Positions 25,424 through 36,787 of a stretch of DNA of 64,000 nucleotides are shown here, one piece after another. Under the pieces are notes generated by a model. The model was not told the origin of the DNA. It saw only the letters and a list, made by a program, of their open reading frames with translations, and ran no database searches. Location: NCBI GenBank assembly GCA_024449915.1, contig JAMZAV010003132.1, forward strand, positions 85,789 to 149,788, given 5' to 3'. The translations under genes and the position numbers were made by a program. Positions within the stretch are counted from its first letter, which is position 1, and every line of letters starts with the position of its first letter. The DNA is from Sweltsa coloradensis (taxonomy: Eukaryota > Arthropoda > Insecta > Plecoptera > Chloroperlidae).

Positions 25424-27444
25424 TGTCAGGTAACCACCCAGAAAAAGCGTTTCTTTGCCCGGAGGTGGTAACTTAACAAAAAAAGAAATAAAATTACTAG
25501 TCAAAAATGCGGAAAGAAACATTAAACTCCAATTAAAAAAATAAGAAAAAATTAATATTAATTAATTAATTATGAATCATAATTAATTAATTAGTTTGGT
25601 AAAAGAATTTAAAAGAAAACCTGAAAAACAAACTTAAATTTAAGAGTAGGATCAAAATGGATCATATCTACTAAAATCATAAGATTAGTAAAAATGAGTT
25701 TCCATTTAAAATTAATTATGATCATAAAAGACAATTACATTAATTGTTAAACAGCCTGCCTACCTATGGATCCAATTCTACACAATGTTCTAAATACCCT
25801 TGGCTAAATCCACCTGCCTAATTACATTTCTTTTTACCCTCCAAAATTTCATAAAAAATAATAATAATTGATAGTGAATTTTAATTAAAAAATGAATTTA
25901 ATTTAGTATAATGAATTGATGTACTCATCGTTTTTACTGCGCAGAACGGTTCGCGGGAGTTCGATTCTCCTAGCTCCGTTTACTCAGCTGTAACGATGAC
26001 CATTTGTTTGCCGGCCATTTCACAGCTGTTGTCATGGGGGGGGAAAACCAAGCGCGCGCCGTCGGATGCCTCGACTACCGTTCAGTTTCACCGTTTTAAG
26101 CACACGAACACTTCCGAAGATTTCCGATCCGTGATTTTGAAATGTTTGATTGAATTTAAACGCACTCAGTTTAATTAATTTAACTACTTGTGATATTTAG
26201 TGTATCACTAAACTGTTCCAAAGAAATTGATTGGCGGATTACACTCGGCGAATTAATTAGTGATGTGATATTTAGTGTATCACTTGAAATGTTCACAACG
26301 GACGATTGACGAATTACACTCGGAGAATTAATTAATGGTGTGATATTTAGTGTATCACTTGACTGTTCACAACGGACGATTGAACGAATTACACTCGGAG
26401 AATTAATTAATGGTGTGATATTTAGTGTATCACTTGACTGTTCACAACGGACGATTGACGAAATTTCACTCGGGGAATTAATTAATGATGTGCTATTTAG
26501 TGTATAATCGGTGAAATAAATCAAAGATCGAATACAAAAGCCTTCAAACCCAATTTAAAAGAAAGAAAAATCATTTTTCACTTTCACCCGCACTCACAAA
26601 CATTACTTCCTACGAGGCACAGGAAGCCAAAAACAAAGCCTAAGTCGACACCATCCTGACCAGTCGGCAGGTAGGTCCCTCCGCCCAAACTAAATCTGTT
26701 AATTAATCGTACCCGCGCAGTGCGCGCCACGACACCTCGACACCTCTCACAACACTCTCCACTCACTTCTCCTGCTATCCATCTCGGAGGGTTCCCTTTA
26801 AGACTTTACCCCACCTACCAGGTCACGTGTTTATACGTCCAAAGGCTATCGTATGACCAAACTATTTCAAGGTAAAAATCTCGCCCCTCAGCCTCCCTTG
26901 GCCTAGAAGCTCGACTTCTCTTAGAGTGATGCTATTCTATTTCCCGAAACCAGTCCAATGGTAGAATTCTTAGTATCTGTAGGCTTCGAGAACAATCGAA
27001 ACTCGGGCTGCAGAAATACTGAAAGCTTTCATGCGGATGATTCAGATGGTAAATTCAAAAATACACTATGTTGACAATTTTATGAACTTCAAATATTAAT
27101 TACTCCCTTAATACTCAATGAAATGACTTGAAATAAAAAACATTCATCTTATTTTACCTGTCTTTTTTGTATTGATGTACTTTACTAATTGAAAATCAAA
27201 CTGTAATGGCTTAATTAGCTTGATTAGCTAATCATTAATTTATTGCTAATTACGAGTTTTATATTCGTATTACAATGAATCATTATGATTACTGATGATA
27301 TAGGGATGCATCAGTGATATAAACATGTTTGATTCGATGAATATTAATAAGGTTATTAGATTAATTGAATAAATTTGCATGTCATTTTACCAATATCATA
27401 GATATACACATAAAAATAGCTATGAGAGCCTTGGACCTTTTACA
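25424..27444 (-). repeat. LTR of right element (5' LTR in element orientation)
   Basis: About 2.0 kb, bounded TGTCAGG ... TTTTACA on +. The 74-bp repeats at 26190-26510 are the cleanest in the window. Their minus-strand frame reads as a repeated N-S-P-S-V-I-R pattern that is probably not translated. Confidence 0.8.
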
Positions 27445-27486
27445 GAACTGATGGACTTAAGTCCAAATCAGAAGTTAAAAAACTTC

Positions 27487-27562
27487 TGACTTTAGCGGGA
27501 ATCGAACCCTGGACCTTCTGCATTGGAAGCAGATACGCTAACAACAAGACCAACGAGCCACA
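27487..27562 (-). repeat. tRNA-Gly-like sequence (SINE head or tRNA relic)
   Basis: Better copy of the sequence at 18355. Minus strand begins GTGGCTCGTTGGTC, with A box TTGTTAGCGT, stem TCTGC / GCAGA around loop TTCCAAT (TCC), and T-arm CCAGGGTTCGATTCCCG. The acceptor stem does not pair well. No oligo-T terminator follows directly, so a tRNA-derived SINE head is more likely than an active gene. Confidence 0.6.
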
Positions 27563-28548
27563 CAAAGACCAACGAGCCACACAATCTCATTAATTGACAT
27601 TTTTTGCTAATGAATTTCGACCTTTTTTGTCATCAATTCGGCATCAAACCAATCATTAATTGGATAGTTAAGCTTAAGTTTTAAAACAAATGGATTATTT
27701 ATTGTTTTATTAAATGTTTTGTTCTTTTTATACATATCAGTAGTTTATAAAATATCATCAATTCATCATCGTATAGGTAATCCATTGTCTATCATCATTA
27801 TGTTATTAACTATTGATTTATATTTAATCAAGTTATTGTAAGTGTAAACCAACTCTATGTTACTGAAATGATTATGTTCTACTGTTTTTATAACATTTTA
27901 TGTTTTTATAATATGATTTTAAATTTATTATCCTAGTACCTCAATGTAAAATGGCAGCAATGCTGTATTTGAGTAAACAAATAAATAAATATCATCATAT
28001 GAATACGAAACTACCAGTATCTATCTATATTGTGGTTTCCCTTTGCCTCAATGATGATACAGATATTATCACGGGTCTGGGGAACCAGACTAGGGAGCGA
28101 AGCTTACCGTTATTCAAAGCTGCATATTATCCTTAATATTGTTGGTGGAGGTGCCGGGTTGGTTGAAATCCCTCTTTTGTTGGGGCTAAATTATTTTGTT
28201 GCTTTTTGTTGCTCGTTTAAACATGGAACTCAAGTTTAACACATTGGAGGACATTGACGAGTCGTACTCGTCGTCATTTTTCGGAGAACTTATAAGGGGT
28301 GCAAAACAAATGAATAAAAAATCTATATTTTTTTAGTTTGTCGTTCAATTTTTTGTTATTATCTTGTGAATAGCATGGTAGGTATGAACTCTATTTTTGA
28401 TCCAAAATCCATAAGGGTAGAAATGAATAAAACAAAGATAAATTTTTAAAATCTCAGTAATTAAAAAAGGCTAACAACATGCTCAATTTTTAAACCACAG
28501 ATATGTTATACAACCGAAATAAATCAGAAAAACATCTTTCCAGCCAAG

Positions 28549-29388
28549 CAGGCGCGTCGGAACGTTTTTAAAGTTGGGGGGGGCAAACCCGGTGGGAAGC
28601 TGGGGTCTGGGCCAAAGCCCCAGCCGCCGGAGGCCCTTTCGCCGAAGGCGAAAAAAATTCACTATACTACAGTTATTTCGTCATGTTTTAACTGCACTCG
28701 GACTCTGTAAACGATGTTTTACATCAACTATCTGCGATCTAAAAAACTCAAAAAATGAAAGTGAAGTGGCCCGTTTTAGTAAATTTCAACCTAGTTTTGT
28801 ATGTAATGACAAAGCATACAGGCAAACATATTTGTTTAATGTTTTACCCTCTTCTTTTAAAAAAAATACTAACTGAAGGCTGTTTAGTACGTTTCAACAC
28901 GAAACAGTGACAAACACTACACACTCTTACACTTCAGACTACACTACTTATATTATAAGAGGAATAATCTTCCCACTTGCCACTTCGCTACAATCACTAC
29001 ACCACTCCAAAGATGACTTTACGCATAACGATGCGACACGAGGGAACCAAATCCCAACTTGCGTCTGCCAATAACTCTAGCAAATCATTCAAAGGGATGT
29101 TTGGATTAGACGTGAGTCTGAGTCACGTGTCCACTCTCACTGAAGTGAGTGACAAACACACAATACAAGACTGGTGGCTGGTTATAAAGATAGCCAAAAT
29201 AACATTCCTGCTATTGTTGGGTTGTTTCTTCCTGGAAATGAATTGTTGACAGATCATCCGATGTTGCTTTCCCAAAAAGTAGAGTAGAAATCTTGATTTT
29301 TCAACTCTAAAATCTGCCCCCCTATGCCCCCATGGCATGAAAGTTAGGGGGGCAATGCCCCCCTTGCCCCCCTGTTCCGACGACACTG
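28549..29388. mobile_element. Non-autonomous hAT element with 8-bp target duplication
   Basis: Ends are CAGGCGCGTCGGAAC and, inverted, CAGTGTCGTCGGAAC. The element is flanked by perfect 8-bp copies of CAGCCAAG (28541-28548 and 29389-29396). The length is 840 bp, G/C runs follow each terminus, and no transposase is visible. An 8-bp duplication with CAG-starting termini is typical of the hAT superfamily. Confidence 0.85.
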
Positions 29389-29607
29389 CAGCCAAGCATA
29401 GAAAATTAAATAACTGTTTTATTTTAAATTAATGGGTTACTACTAATAAAAAAATGCAATTTAAAAAAATATCGCTTCGAAAAAAGTGTTTATATTACAG
29501 AAAAATTAAATATTAAATATAGGTGCCCGTAACGGCGCCGCAGCCAAGCCGCGGTGCGCTACACACTCAGGCACCTTATACAGCAAGCAGAGTTGGGGTG
29601 ATACCTA

Positions 29608-29770
29608 CCTACCTACCTACCTACATACCTACATACCTACATACATACATACATACATACATACATACATACATACATACATACATACATACATACATAC
29701 ATACATACATACATACATACATACATACATACATACATACATACATACATACATACATACATACATACAT
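29608..29770 (+). repeat. (CTAC)n / (ACAT)n microsatellite
   Basis: A CTAC-type run passes into about 32 ACAT units. The long frames across it on both strands are repeat artefacts. Confidence 0.97.
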
Positions 29771-29918
29771 TACAAAACTGTAATAATGTTATGTCTATAT
29801 ATATTGTAAATATAGACATTTTCAGGACAGTTTAAAAGCTGCGTTCTTCTTTGATCGTACGTAATATTTTGTTACCCTGATTCTCGTGATTGTCTGAAGA
29901 AGGCAATGTTTGTTTCAG

Positions 29919-30223
29919 AGTTGGATGTGTTGTCGTCACTGGTCGGCTTGCCTGGGAGTGGAACCAAAGACGCTGGCACTCCGTCGCCCTTCCCGTGCAC
30001 CGTGTGCAGCCGCAGCTACAAGCAGAAGTGCAGCCTGATGAAGCACATCAAGTACGAGTGCGGCAAGGTGCCCCAGTTCCAGTGCAACCTCTGCCCGTAC
30101 AGCTCGAAGCAGAAGGCGCCCCTCAAGAGGCACTTCATTTCTCACCACATGCAAGACGAGCTTTCCTATCGTGAGAGTGATTCATATAACTCATGTGCTC
30201 ACTGGTTATTGTACTACCTGTAG
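29919..30223 (+). CDS. lola: lola alternative 3' exon 5, two zinc fingers
   Basis: The acceptor aatgtttgtttcag ends at 29918 with phase-1 entry. The frame runs to a stop at 30221-30223. A C2HC finger (CTVC ... H-x4-C, Y-E-C-G-K) is followed by V-P-Q-F-Q-C and a C2H2 finger (CNLC ... H-x4-H). After the last histidine the peptide runs 26 residues, to a stop beyond the expected end. In the tandem copies downstream, one extra T gives a TGA straight after L-S-Y-R, so the native stop is probably near 30173 and this copy has lost a base or the base is miscalled. The exon is strongly GC-rich. The second finger and 3' tail are duplicated downstream. Confidence 0.88.
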
Positions 30224-31136
30224 TTAGCACGTACGAGTGCGGCAAGGTGCCCCAGTTCCAGTGCAACCTCTGCCGTACAGCTCGAAGCAGAAGGCGCCCT
30301 CAAGAGGCACTTCATTTCTCACCACATGCAAGACGAGCTTTCCTATCGTTGAGAGTGATTCATATAACTCATGTGCTCACTGGTTATTGTACTTACCTGT
30401 AGTTTAGCACGTACGAGTGCGGCAAGGTGCCTCAGTTCCAGTGCAACCTCTGCCCGTACAGCTCGAAGCAGGAAGGGCGCCCCTCAAGAGGCACTTCATT
30501 TCTCACCACATGCAAGACGAGCTTTCCTATCGTTGAGAGTGATCATATAACTCATGTGCTCACTGGTTATTGTACTTACCTGTAGTTAGCACGTACGAGT
30601 GCGGCAAGGTGCCCCAGTTCCAGTGCAACCTCTGCCCGTACAGCTCGAAGCAGAAGGCGCCCCTCAAGAGGCACTTCATTTCTCACACACATGCAAGACG
30701 AGCTTTCCTATCGTTGAGAGTGATTCATATAACTCATGTGCTCACTGGTTATTGTACTTACCTGTAGTTAGCACGTACGAGTTTCGGCAAGGTGCCCCAG
30801 TTCCAGTGCAACCTCTGCCCGTACAGCTCGAAGCAGAAGGCGCCCCTCAAGAGGCACTTCATTTCTCACCACATGCAAGACGAGCTTTCCTATCGTTGAG
30901 AGTGATTCATATAACTCATATGCTCACTGGTTATTGTACTTACCTGTAGTTAGCACGTACGAGTGCGGCAAGGTGCCCCAGTTCCAGTGCAACCTCTGCC
31001 CGTACAGCTCGAAGCAGAAGGCGCCCCTCAAGAGGCACTTCATTTCTCACCACATGCAAGACGAGCTTTCCTATCGTTGAGAGTGATTCATAGAACTCAT
31101 GTGCTCAATGGTTATTGTACTTACCTGTGATTAGCA
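30052..31136 (+). repeat. Six tandem copies of exon 5 tail, unit about 181 bp
   Basis: Copies start at 30052, 30231, 30411, 30593, 30775 and 30957. Each holds the second finger, its stop codon and about 60 bases of 3' flank ending ttacctgtagttagcac. Copies 4 and 6 keep an intact finger frame. Copy 2 lacks single bases, copy 3 has extra bases and copy 5 has a changed TGC. A cctgtag before each copy could act as a splice acceptor in phase 1. Confidence 0.93.
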
Positions 31137-31172
31137 AATACTCGTCTACTCCCAATGTAATAGTCAATCTAA

Positions 31173-31178
31173 AATAAA
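31173..31178 (+). terminator. Candidate poly(A) signal for exon 5
   Basis: AATAAA just past the tandem array, the first canonical hexamer after the exon 5 stop. Confidence 0.4.
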
Positions 31179-31334
31179 ATACTGGGACAACGATATAAAA
31201 GTTGCAGACATATGTATTTAAAATTTATTTATGTATTTAATGTCTATTATTCAGTTATAAAAACTGATTTACAAAGGATGACAACTAAATAAAACTAATT
31301 AGATAAATGCAGACAAAGTAATGAACTGCAGTTA

Positions 31335-31990
31335 AAGGGGTATTTAACCGCTAAACTAAAAAAAAAATTCATTCAGGCTAACTAGTAATGAATTTAGCAA
31401 TTAACAGAAAAATTATTGGGGCCACCATGACCTCCCAAAAAATTATTAAACATGACATTTTTCGAGCTAGGTCCCATCGGCAAAAATCTCCCATAAGAAA
31501 TAACATGGGGACGATCTTTATGCCCCGTGACCTTGGAGGATTTTGATCAAAAAAATATTGGCCATTATTGACGTACTTGACAGCCTTTTCTGTAAATTCT
31601 CTATATTTTGTTTTGTATTTTGGGCAAGCAGTTCGGTCAAAATATGCTGATTACCAAGATGGGGTTTGATTTTGGAATGCATATTTTTGCGTGTTTGAGG
31701 GTATATCTGGGCACAGTTTCAAGACACGATGTTATAAAGGGGCATTTTAGATTGGTACTATGCTCTAGTATCTATGTGGACCAAAAAAGAAGCAGGTTAA
31801 AGCCGATTTAGGAAATTTTCCAAAACACCAATTTTTGCCAATTTCAGGATCAAAAACATTTAAAATTTTGTGTTAAATCACAGTTACAAGATATAATTTT
31901 TTTAACGGTCATTTAAGTGTAGTATTGTGCTATAGATCACGTGGTAAAAAATAATTTTTGGGATTTTTAGCCCCTTTAAAGCCAAGTTTT
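31335..31990 (+). repeat. Dispersed repeat, copy A
   Basis: Matches 48535-49040 in reverse orientation. Shared blocks include aaaggggtatttaacc, the cccataagaaataacatggg region and the aaaatatgctg region. No coding domain recognised; an old unclassified interspersed repeat. Confidence 0.7.
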
Positions 31991-32077
31991 AAATAGTAAT
32001 ATTACAACAACAATGTATAGTTAAGAATACAAATTGTGATAACAGTGAAATGGTATAATTGATGAAATGAATTTTAA

Positions 32078-32799
32078 CTAGGCCGCTTCGCGAACGGTTT
32101 TTTAGTCGCGTTGATGGATGAGCTTTTTTGAAAGTTTGTAGTTCAAGTGGGATCTCTTACTTTTGCAAGTGCTTTTTGAACGCATTGTAGGTAATTGTTG
32201 TCAAGATTCTATTGTTACCTTTAATTGTTATTATATACCTAAAAAAACTTATCTTAAAACCTTTATTCTATGGATTCTGTCAAACTTTTTCATTTTTTTC
32301 TTTCAAAAGGCACTACATCACCATAATTTTAATGTCCATGTAAAATATGAACGTTCTAGCCCCACCCGTTTGGTCAGAATCGGCCCTAATAACACAAAAA
32401 AATCGTATTAAAAATCCGAGCAAAATATCGTAAAAGTACGATTTCTATGAGTAATATTTTTCTCCGATTGTCCCCAAAACATCTACATCTAGTGATTTCA
32501 AAGGTTCCTTTATAATTTCATCAAGATCAGAATAGCAGTTTGCCCGGCCGCGAGCTAAATATCACGAAAATATCGCATTAAAAATTGAACAAAATCGTAA
32601 AAGTACGATATTCATGGAAAATTTTTCTTCGATTGTACCCAAAAACGTGGCAGGACTAAGTTCAGAGATTTGAAGGTCCCCTCCAATTTTCATCAATATC
32701 GGATATGCCGTTTGCCCCGGTAGAGAGCGAACAAACAGACACCCGAGCTTATGTTTTGGGGGGGTCAGTGAAATTGAAGTCTTCGCTTCGCTCATCCAA
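32078..32799 (-). mobile_element. Dispersed repeat ending in CCTAG (Helitron-like), copy 2
   Basis: Minus orientation: starts TTGGATGAGCG at 32799 and ends GGCCTAG at 32078, followed by T. The interior has AT-rich subrepeats of the same family as 5006, and is diverged. Confidence 0.55.
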
Positions 32800-33174
32800 T
32801 GAGTCAAAAATTAATTTCCTCTTTTAGTTAAACTCTTAGGTTGACATTTGACGAACTAAAATGTAAGAGCAACTTGCACAAATAGATTAATTAACAAAAA
32901 AATTGAAAAATATTGTTGCTACACAGACGCGTTGTACGTACATCTGACATTTTGGTGAAAACATAACTTGTTGAATGGTATATTTCAAAATCATAAATAA
33001 TTAGTTAGGGCCTAATTAATTCATTTTTTGAACATTCGTTTGATACAAGTTGCGTTTTCTTAAACGCTATTTTGATACAAAACGACCTAATACGACGTCG
33101 TGGTCCAAATACATTAAAAAGCTTTGCATGTCATTGTTGTCGTAGTGTTGATCATGAATTAATGCCTTCTAGAT

Positions 33175-33494
33175 CTCGCAGTGAAACGCTCATTGTACAT
33201 GGCCTCTCTAGTGAAATGTAGAGGGGCTCCATCTTAAGGTGAAACGTACTAGTTGGTTGCGTTGAGACTTAATTCTTTGAATAACAAGTGATAATATCGA
33301 ATATTTCTCTTTAAATGTATTTAATGAATGTCATCGCGCAGTGAAACGCTCATTGTACATGGCCTCTCTAGTGAAATGTAGAGGGGCTCCATACAAAGGT
33401 GAAACGTACTAGTTGGTTGCTTTGAGACTTAATTCTTTGAATAACAAGAGATAATATTGGATATTTCTCTTTAAATGTATTAAATGTATGTCTA
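33175..33494 (+). repeat. 160-bp tandem duplication, two copies
   Basis: The block gcagtgaaacgctcattgta begins at about 33178 and again at 33338, and the following 150 bases match closely. No coding sense. Confidence 0.93.
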
Positions 33495-33937
33495 GTTTAG
33501 TTACGATAGAAACACGTTTTACATGTTATGCTCGAAAGTATTATTATCGGTATTAATGTTAAATATATGTACCTGCATGTGGTTGGTCGATTAGTTGTGA
33601 CGCAGTATGCGCCACTCTTTTGTATCCCTTCCTCCGCCAAAATAATGTAAGAAATACCCAGCAAATGTTCATGACTGGTAATCTAGTCTAAAAATATACA
33701 AATAAATAATGTTTAATGTCTGCGCTTTGTCTTTCATTACTTCAACAAAAACCTTTAATTTCCCTTGCCTTTATAAGAATCCTTTGTAAACACGTTGGAT
33801 TGTTCGCTACTTATTTAGATTAGCAAATCAGCAGAAGGTCCAGTTGGAAGTGGATGAGGGGGATTATGCACTCCAACTTGAGATGAACCAACCACTGGGC
33901 TACACAAACATATCTAGTGTCTGAATTACTTAGATTA

Positions 33938-33995
33938 TTATTATTATTATTATATTTTATATTATTATTATATATTATTATTATTATTATTATTA

Positions 33996-34027
<32 letters not shown>

Positions 34028-34031
34028 TATC
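33938..34031 (+). repeat. (ATT)n microsatellite
   Basis: Interrupted TTA/ATT run. Confidence 0.95.
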
Positions 34032-34980
34032 ATTTAGATAAAAGGTGGATATTATTATCAATATTAGTATGTTTGTTGTAAAAGTAGCAGTCAACTCGAG
34101 ATAGTACAAATTTATTTTCTTCCTTTCAAACTGAAGTGCACTGGCACATTTCTGAAAGTGTTTGAAGTATTTTAAAATTAAGAGAATGCGTTACGTTTTC
34201 TTGCAAATGGTTCCAATGTTGTTTACATTCTGTGATGTTATATTCAATGTCGGCTAACAAGTAAGTTTTAGCTGCAGATCTATAATCGACACATGCTCAA
34301 AACATTAGATGCCTTCATTGTTGTTCACCACGCGCGTGTGTGTAAAAATAATTGCGTACGACAAATGTAAATTCGTACAGATTGCACTTTGACAACAGAA
34401 ATTACGAGCAATGTGATCAGTGTTTAAACTGCAGTGTAGTTTTATTGTTAATGTCATCTCTACCCACAGCTAACTAGCCTATGCATCTATGTATAAAAGT
34501 CAAATCAAATGCCTATACGTACATGAATAAGTATGTTTATATTCGGGAAACACTTATAATGCTCTATTAAAGTGTATTATTTCGCACGGAGTATTTTAGT
34601 AGTATTGTCTGACTCCCCGGCTGACTACAAGAAGGTTGCGAGTTGGACTGTAATGGCGTGCCGTTGTATAGACTTGCCATTTGTAGCGTGCCATACTCGA
34701 TGGGATATAATATTACCGACATAATGATAATGGTAGAGTAGAGACTTGTAGTTTCTTTAGATTTAATTCACCTTTGCAGTGTCAGAAATAATACGCCCAA
34801 ACAACATGAAATTCTTAATATTCAAATGTAGTTATTTATTTTGTTGTGGCAATACTTTCATGAGAATCAATATCTTATATTCCAATCTGGGTTTTGCAAT
34901 TACAAATTGCTTTACTTTGTAAGCTTGAGATTGTGTTCCACGAGAATTATGTTGCTGACGTAGTTTGACCTTCTGTCCAG

Positions 34981-35273
34981 ATAATATGCTATCCTTACAA
35001 TTTGAAAACGTTCAGAGTCCCGGAGGAAGAAGAAGGAGAAATCCGTTCTTTCAGTGCCCTACGTGTTACAAGACCTACGGCCAGCGGTGCACACTGAATC
35101 GTCACCTGCAGTACGAGTGCGGGAAGGAGCCCCGCTTTCTATGTCCAAGGTGTCCCTACCGGTCGAAACAAAAGGCGCCTCTAGTGAAGCACATCCAGCG
35201 ACAACATATCGTGCAGGAACTGGCCTTCTCGGCTATGGCAGCCGAGATGAAGCTTGACTTGAGTTTGACGTGA
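34981..35273 (+). CDS. lola: lola alternative 3' exon 6, two zinc fingers
   Basis: The acceptor gaccttctgtccag ends at 34980, phase-1 entry, with the frame open to a stop at 35271-35273 (about 97 residues). A basic linker (G-G-R-R-R-R) precedes a C2HC finger (CPTC ... H-x4-C, Q-Y-E-C-G-K). Then come E-P-R-F-L-C and a C2H2 finger (CPRCPYRSKQK ... H-x4-H). A 20-residue tail follows. This is the textbook lola plan with no lesions. I found no AATAAA in the next kilobase, so the 3' end is not defined. Confidence 0.9.
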
Positions 35274-35574
35274 GCTGCCTGGAGAGGATCGCGTCAACAA
35301 GGTGCTCGGCACAGGGACGTAGCGGTACAAGACCCAGCGTGCGAAAGACCGCCAGGCAGAAGAGAGATCTGGACCCACGGTCGCCTATTGCGAGGACCAT
35401 TACAAGTGAAATGCGTGTAGCGTATGTACGATAGGTGTAGACAAGAGAATTGTGTAATCATTGTTTCAAAGTAATTTGAGTTTTAACATGGTCGAATCAA
35501 ATTTTCACGAACCAGGAACCACTGCTATTGGCATGCTATTATTTTGCATACTGTACTTCGGTGTGTCTGAATAT

Positions 35575-35900
35575 TATTCCAAGTCCAGATCCAGGTCTAG
35601 GTCTAATTATTCAAGTCCACGTCTAGCAACGTAGAATGTACTGATTCCCTGTCAATGACGTATGAAGTACTGTCTGAAAATGTCTAAGTCAATTTTAGGT
35701 CCGAGTCGGCAAATGTACCGAGCAATCGAAAGTGTACTCGTGTAAGGTCCGGTTCAAATGGCTGACAGCGACAATGCGAATGCATATGTAAATGTAGGTA
35801 GACATAAGTTTTGTTTGTTCGTATCACGTATTTAATTGTTTTAATTAGTATACAAATAGTTTTTATTACGCAAATACTTGCAAAGGAAAGGACTCTCGAA
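35575..35900 (+). repeat. Dispersed repeat, shared with 48090-48420
   Basis: Shares gtcaatgacgt, gaagtactgtctgaaa, gtttttattacgcaaa and ctcgaatgcacacc blocks, in the same order and orientation, with 48090-48420. Both copies lie downstream of intact finger exons. Confidence 0.7.
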
Positions 35901-35909
35901 TGCACACCA

Positions 35910-36175
35910 AACCCGGCACGCCCTGGCAGGCAGCTCTACTCTAGGCTCGTATCGCACGTTAACATTGAGTTGGACTCGGAAGGGCCCCATACCACCGCTA
36001 GAACGGCACGCCCGGCAGGCAGCCTACTCTAGGCTCGTATCGCACTTTAACATTGAGTTGGACTGGGAAGGGCCCATACCACCGCTAGAACGGCACGCCC
36101 GGCAGGCAGCTCTACTCGGGCTCGTATCGCACGTTAACATTGAGTTGGACTCGGAAGGGCCCATACCATGTCTAG
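35910..36175 (+). repeat. Three tandem copies of an 87-90 bp unit
   Basis: Units begin at ggcacgcc (35915, 36005, 36092) and contain ctcgtatcgcac and attgagttggact. Frames through it are not recognisable proteins. Confidence 0.93.
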
Positions 36176-36229
36176 AAGAAACAACAACAACAACGTGCTG
36201 GACATGGACCTAGACCTGCATCTGGACCC

Positions 36230-36688
36230 TAAAGGCCGATGCACAATTGCCCGGTAACAAGAACGGGAACGACAACGAGAAGGGGAAAGGGACGCTAACG
36301 TTAAGGGCTTCGATGCACAATAGCCCGTGAAGAAAACCGACGGGAACAAATCAAATAATAAGTGTGTTAATTATATTTTGTTATTTGTTAGTTTGCTCAT
36401 GTTATTAAATTTTTTTCGCATATTACTCGCGTATAAACCATCAATCAGCTGATAAAATAGTGTCAGGCCGTGGACATCTGATTCTGATTGGTTCCGGTAA
36501 GGTACGGACGGGACGTTACGGAAAGTTAAAACTTGGTGATGTTCCCGTTGTCGTTGCCGGGATACGGGAACGACCGGCAAGGGAAGCTTTATTGTGCATC
36601 GTGTGTAAGTTAACGTATGATTCAACTTTCTTCCCGTTCTCGTTCTCGTTCCCGTTCTCGTTACCGGGCAATTGTGCATCGGCCTTAA
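36230..36688. mobile_element. MITE-like element with long terminal inverted repeats
   Basis: Ends aaaggccgatgcacaattgc and its inverse (36663-36688) continue into imperfect inverted GAACGGGAACGA / TCGTTCCCGTTC arms. Length is about 459 bp with no transposase. The target duplication is not clear; TAA may border both ends. Confidence 0.75.
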
Positions 36689-36787
36689 CTCAGACACACC
36701 CTCTGTATTTATTTTGTTATTTATTTTATTTTTAAAGTTACTGTTATTCTATTTACACAATGCACTACTTATTAACCTGGATATATT

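Larger units (their letters stand above)
20862..27444 (-). mobile_element. Non-autonomous LTR retrotransposon (LARD-like), right copy
   Basis: LTRs are 20862-22799 and 25424-27444; the interior is 22800-25423. The primer-binding-like site on the minus strand (plus 25397-25420) reads TTTGGCGCAACCC, cleaner than in the left copy. The right flank is GAAC (27445-27448); the left flank is AAAAC. Since both copies sit at the same place in duplicated sequence, they derive from one insertion. The interior has no enzyme domains. Confidence 0.82.
19787..28848. repeat. Tandem duplication of about 9.2 kb, right copy
   Basis: Repeats the X-LTR-internal-LTR-W order of 10472-19735. The hAT element at its end is complete here, so this copy preserves the original right flank. 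Confidence 0.9.

Noticed and set aside
26180..26524. 114-codon minus frame with a repeated N-S-P-S-V-I-R pattern
   Set aside because: It lies wholly in the 74-bp tandem repeats of an LTR and breaks at indels in the other three LTRs.
29523..29819. Open frames of Y-I-H-T and C-M-Y-V repeats on both strands
   Set aside because: They are translations of the ACAT microsatellite, which is open in several frames by composition.
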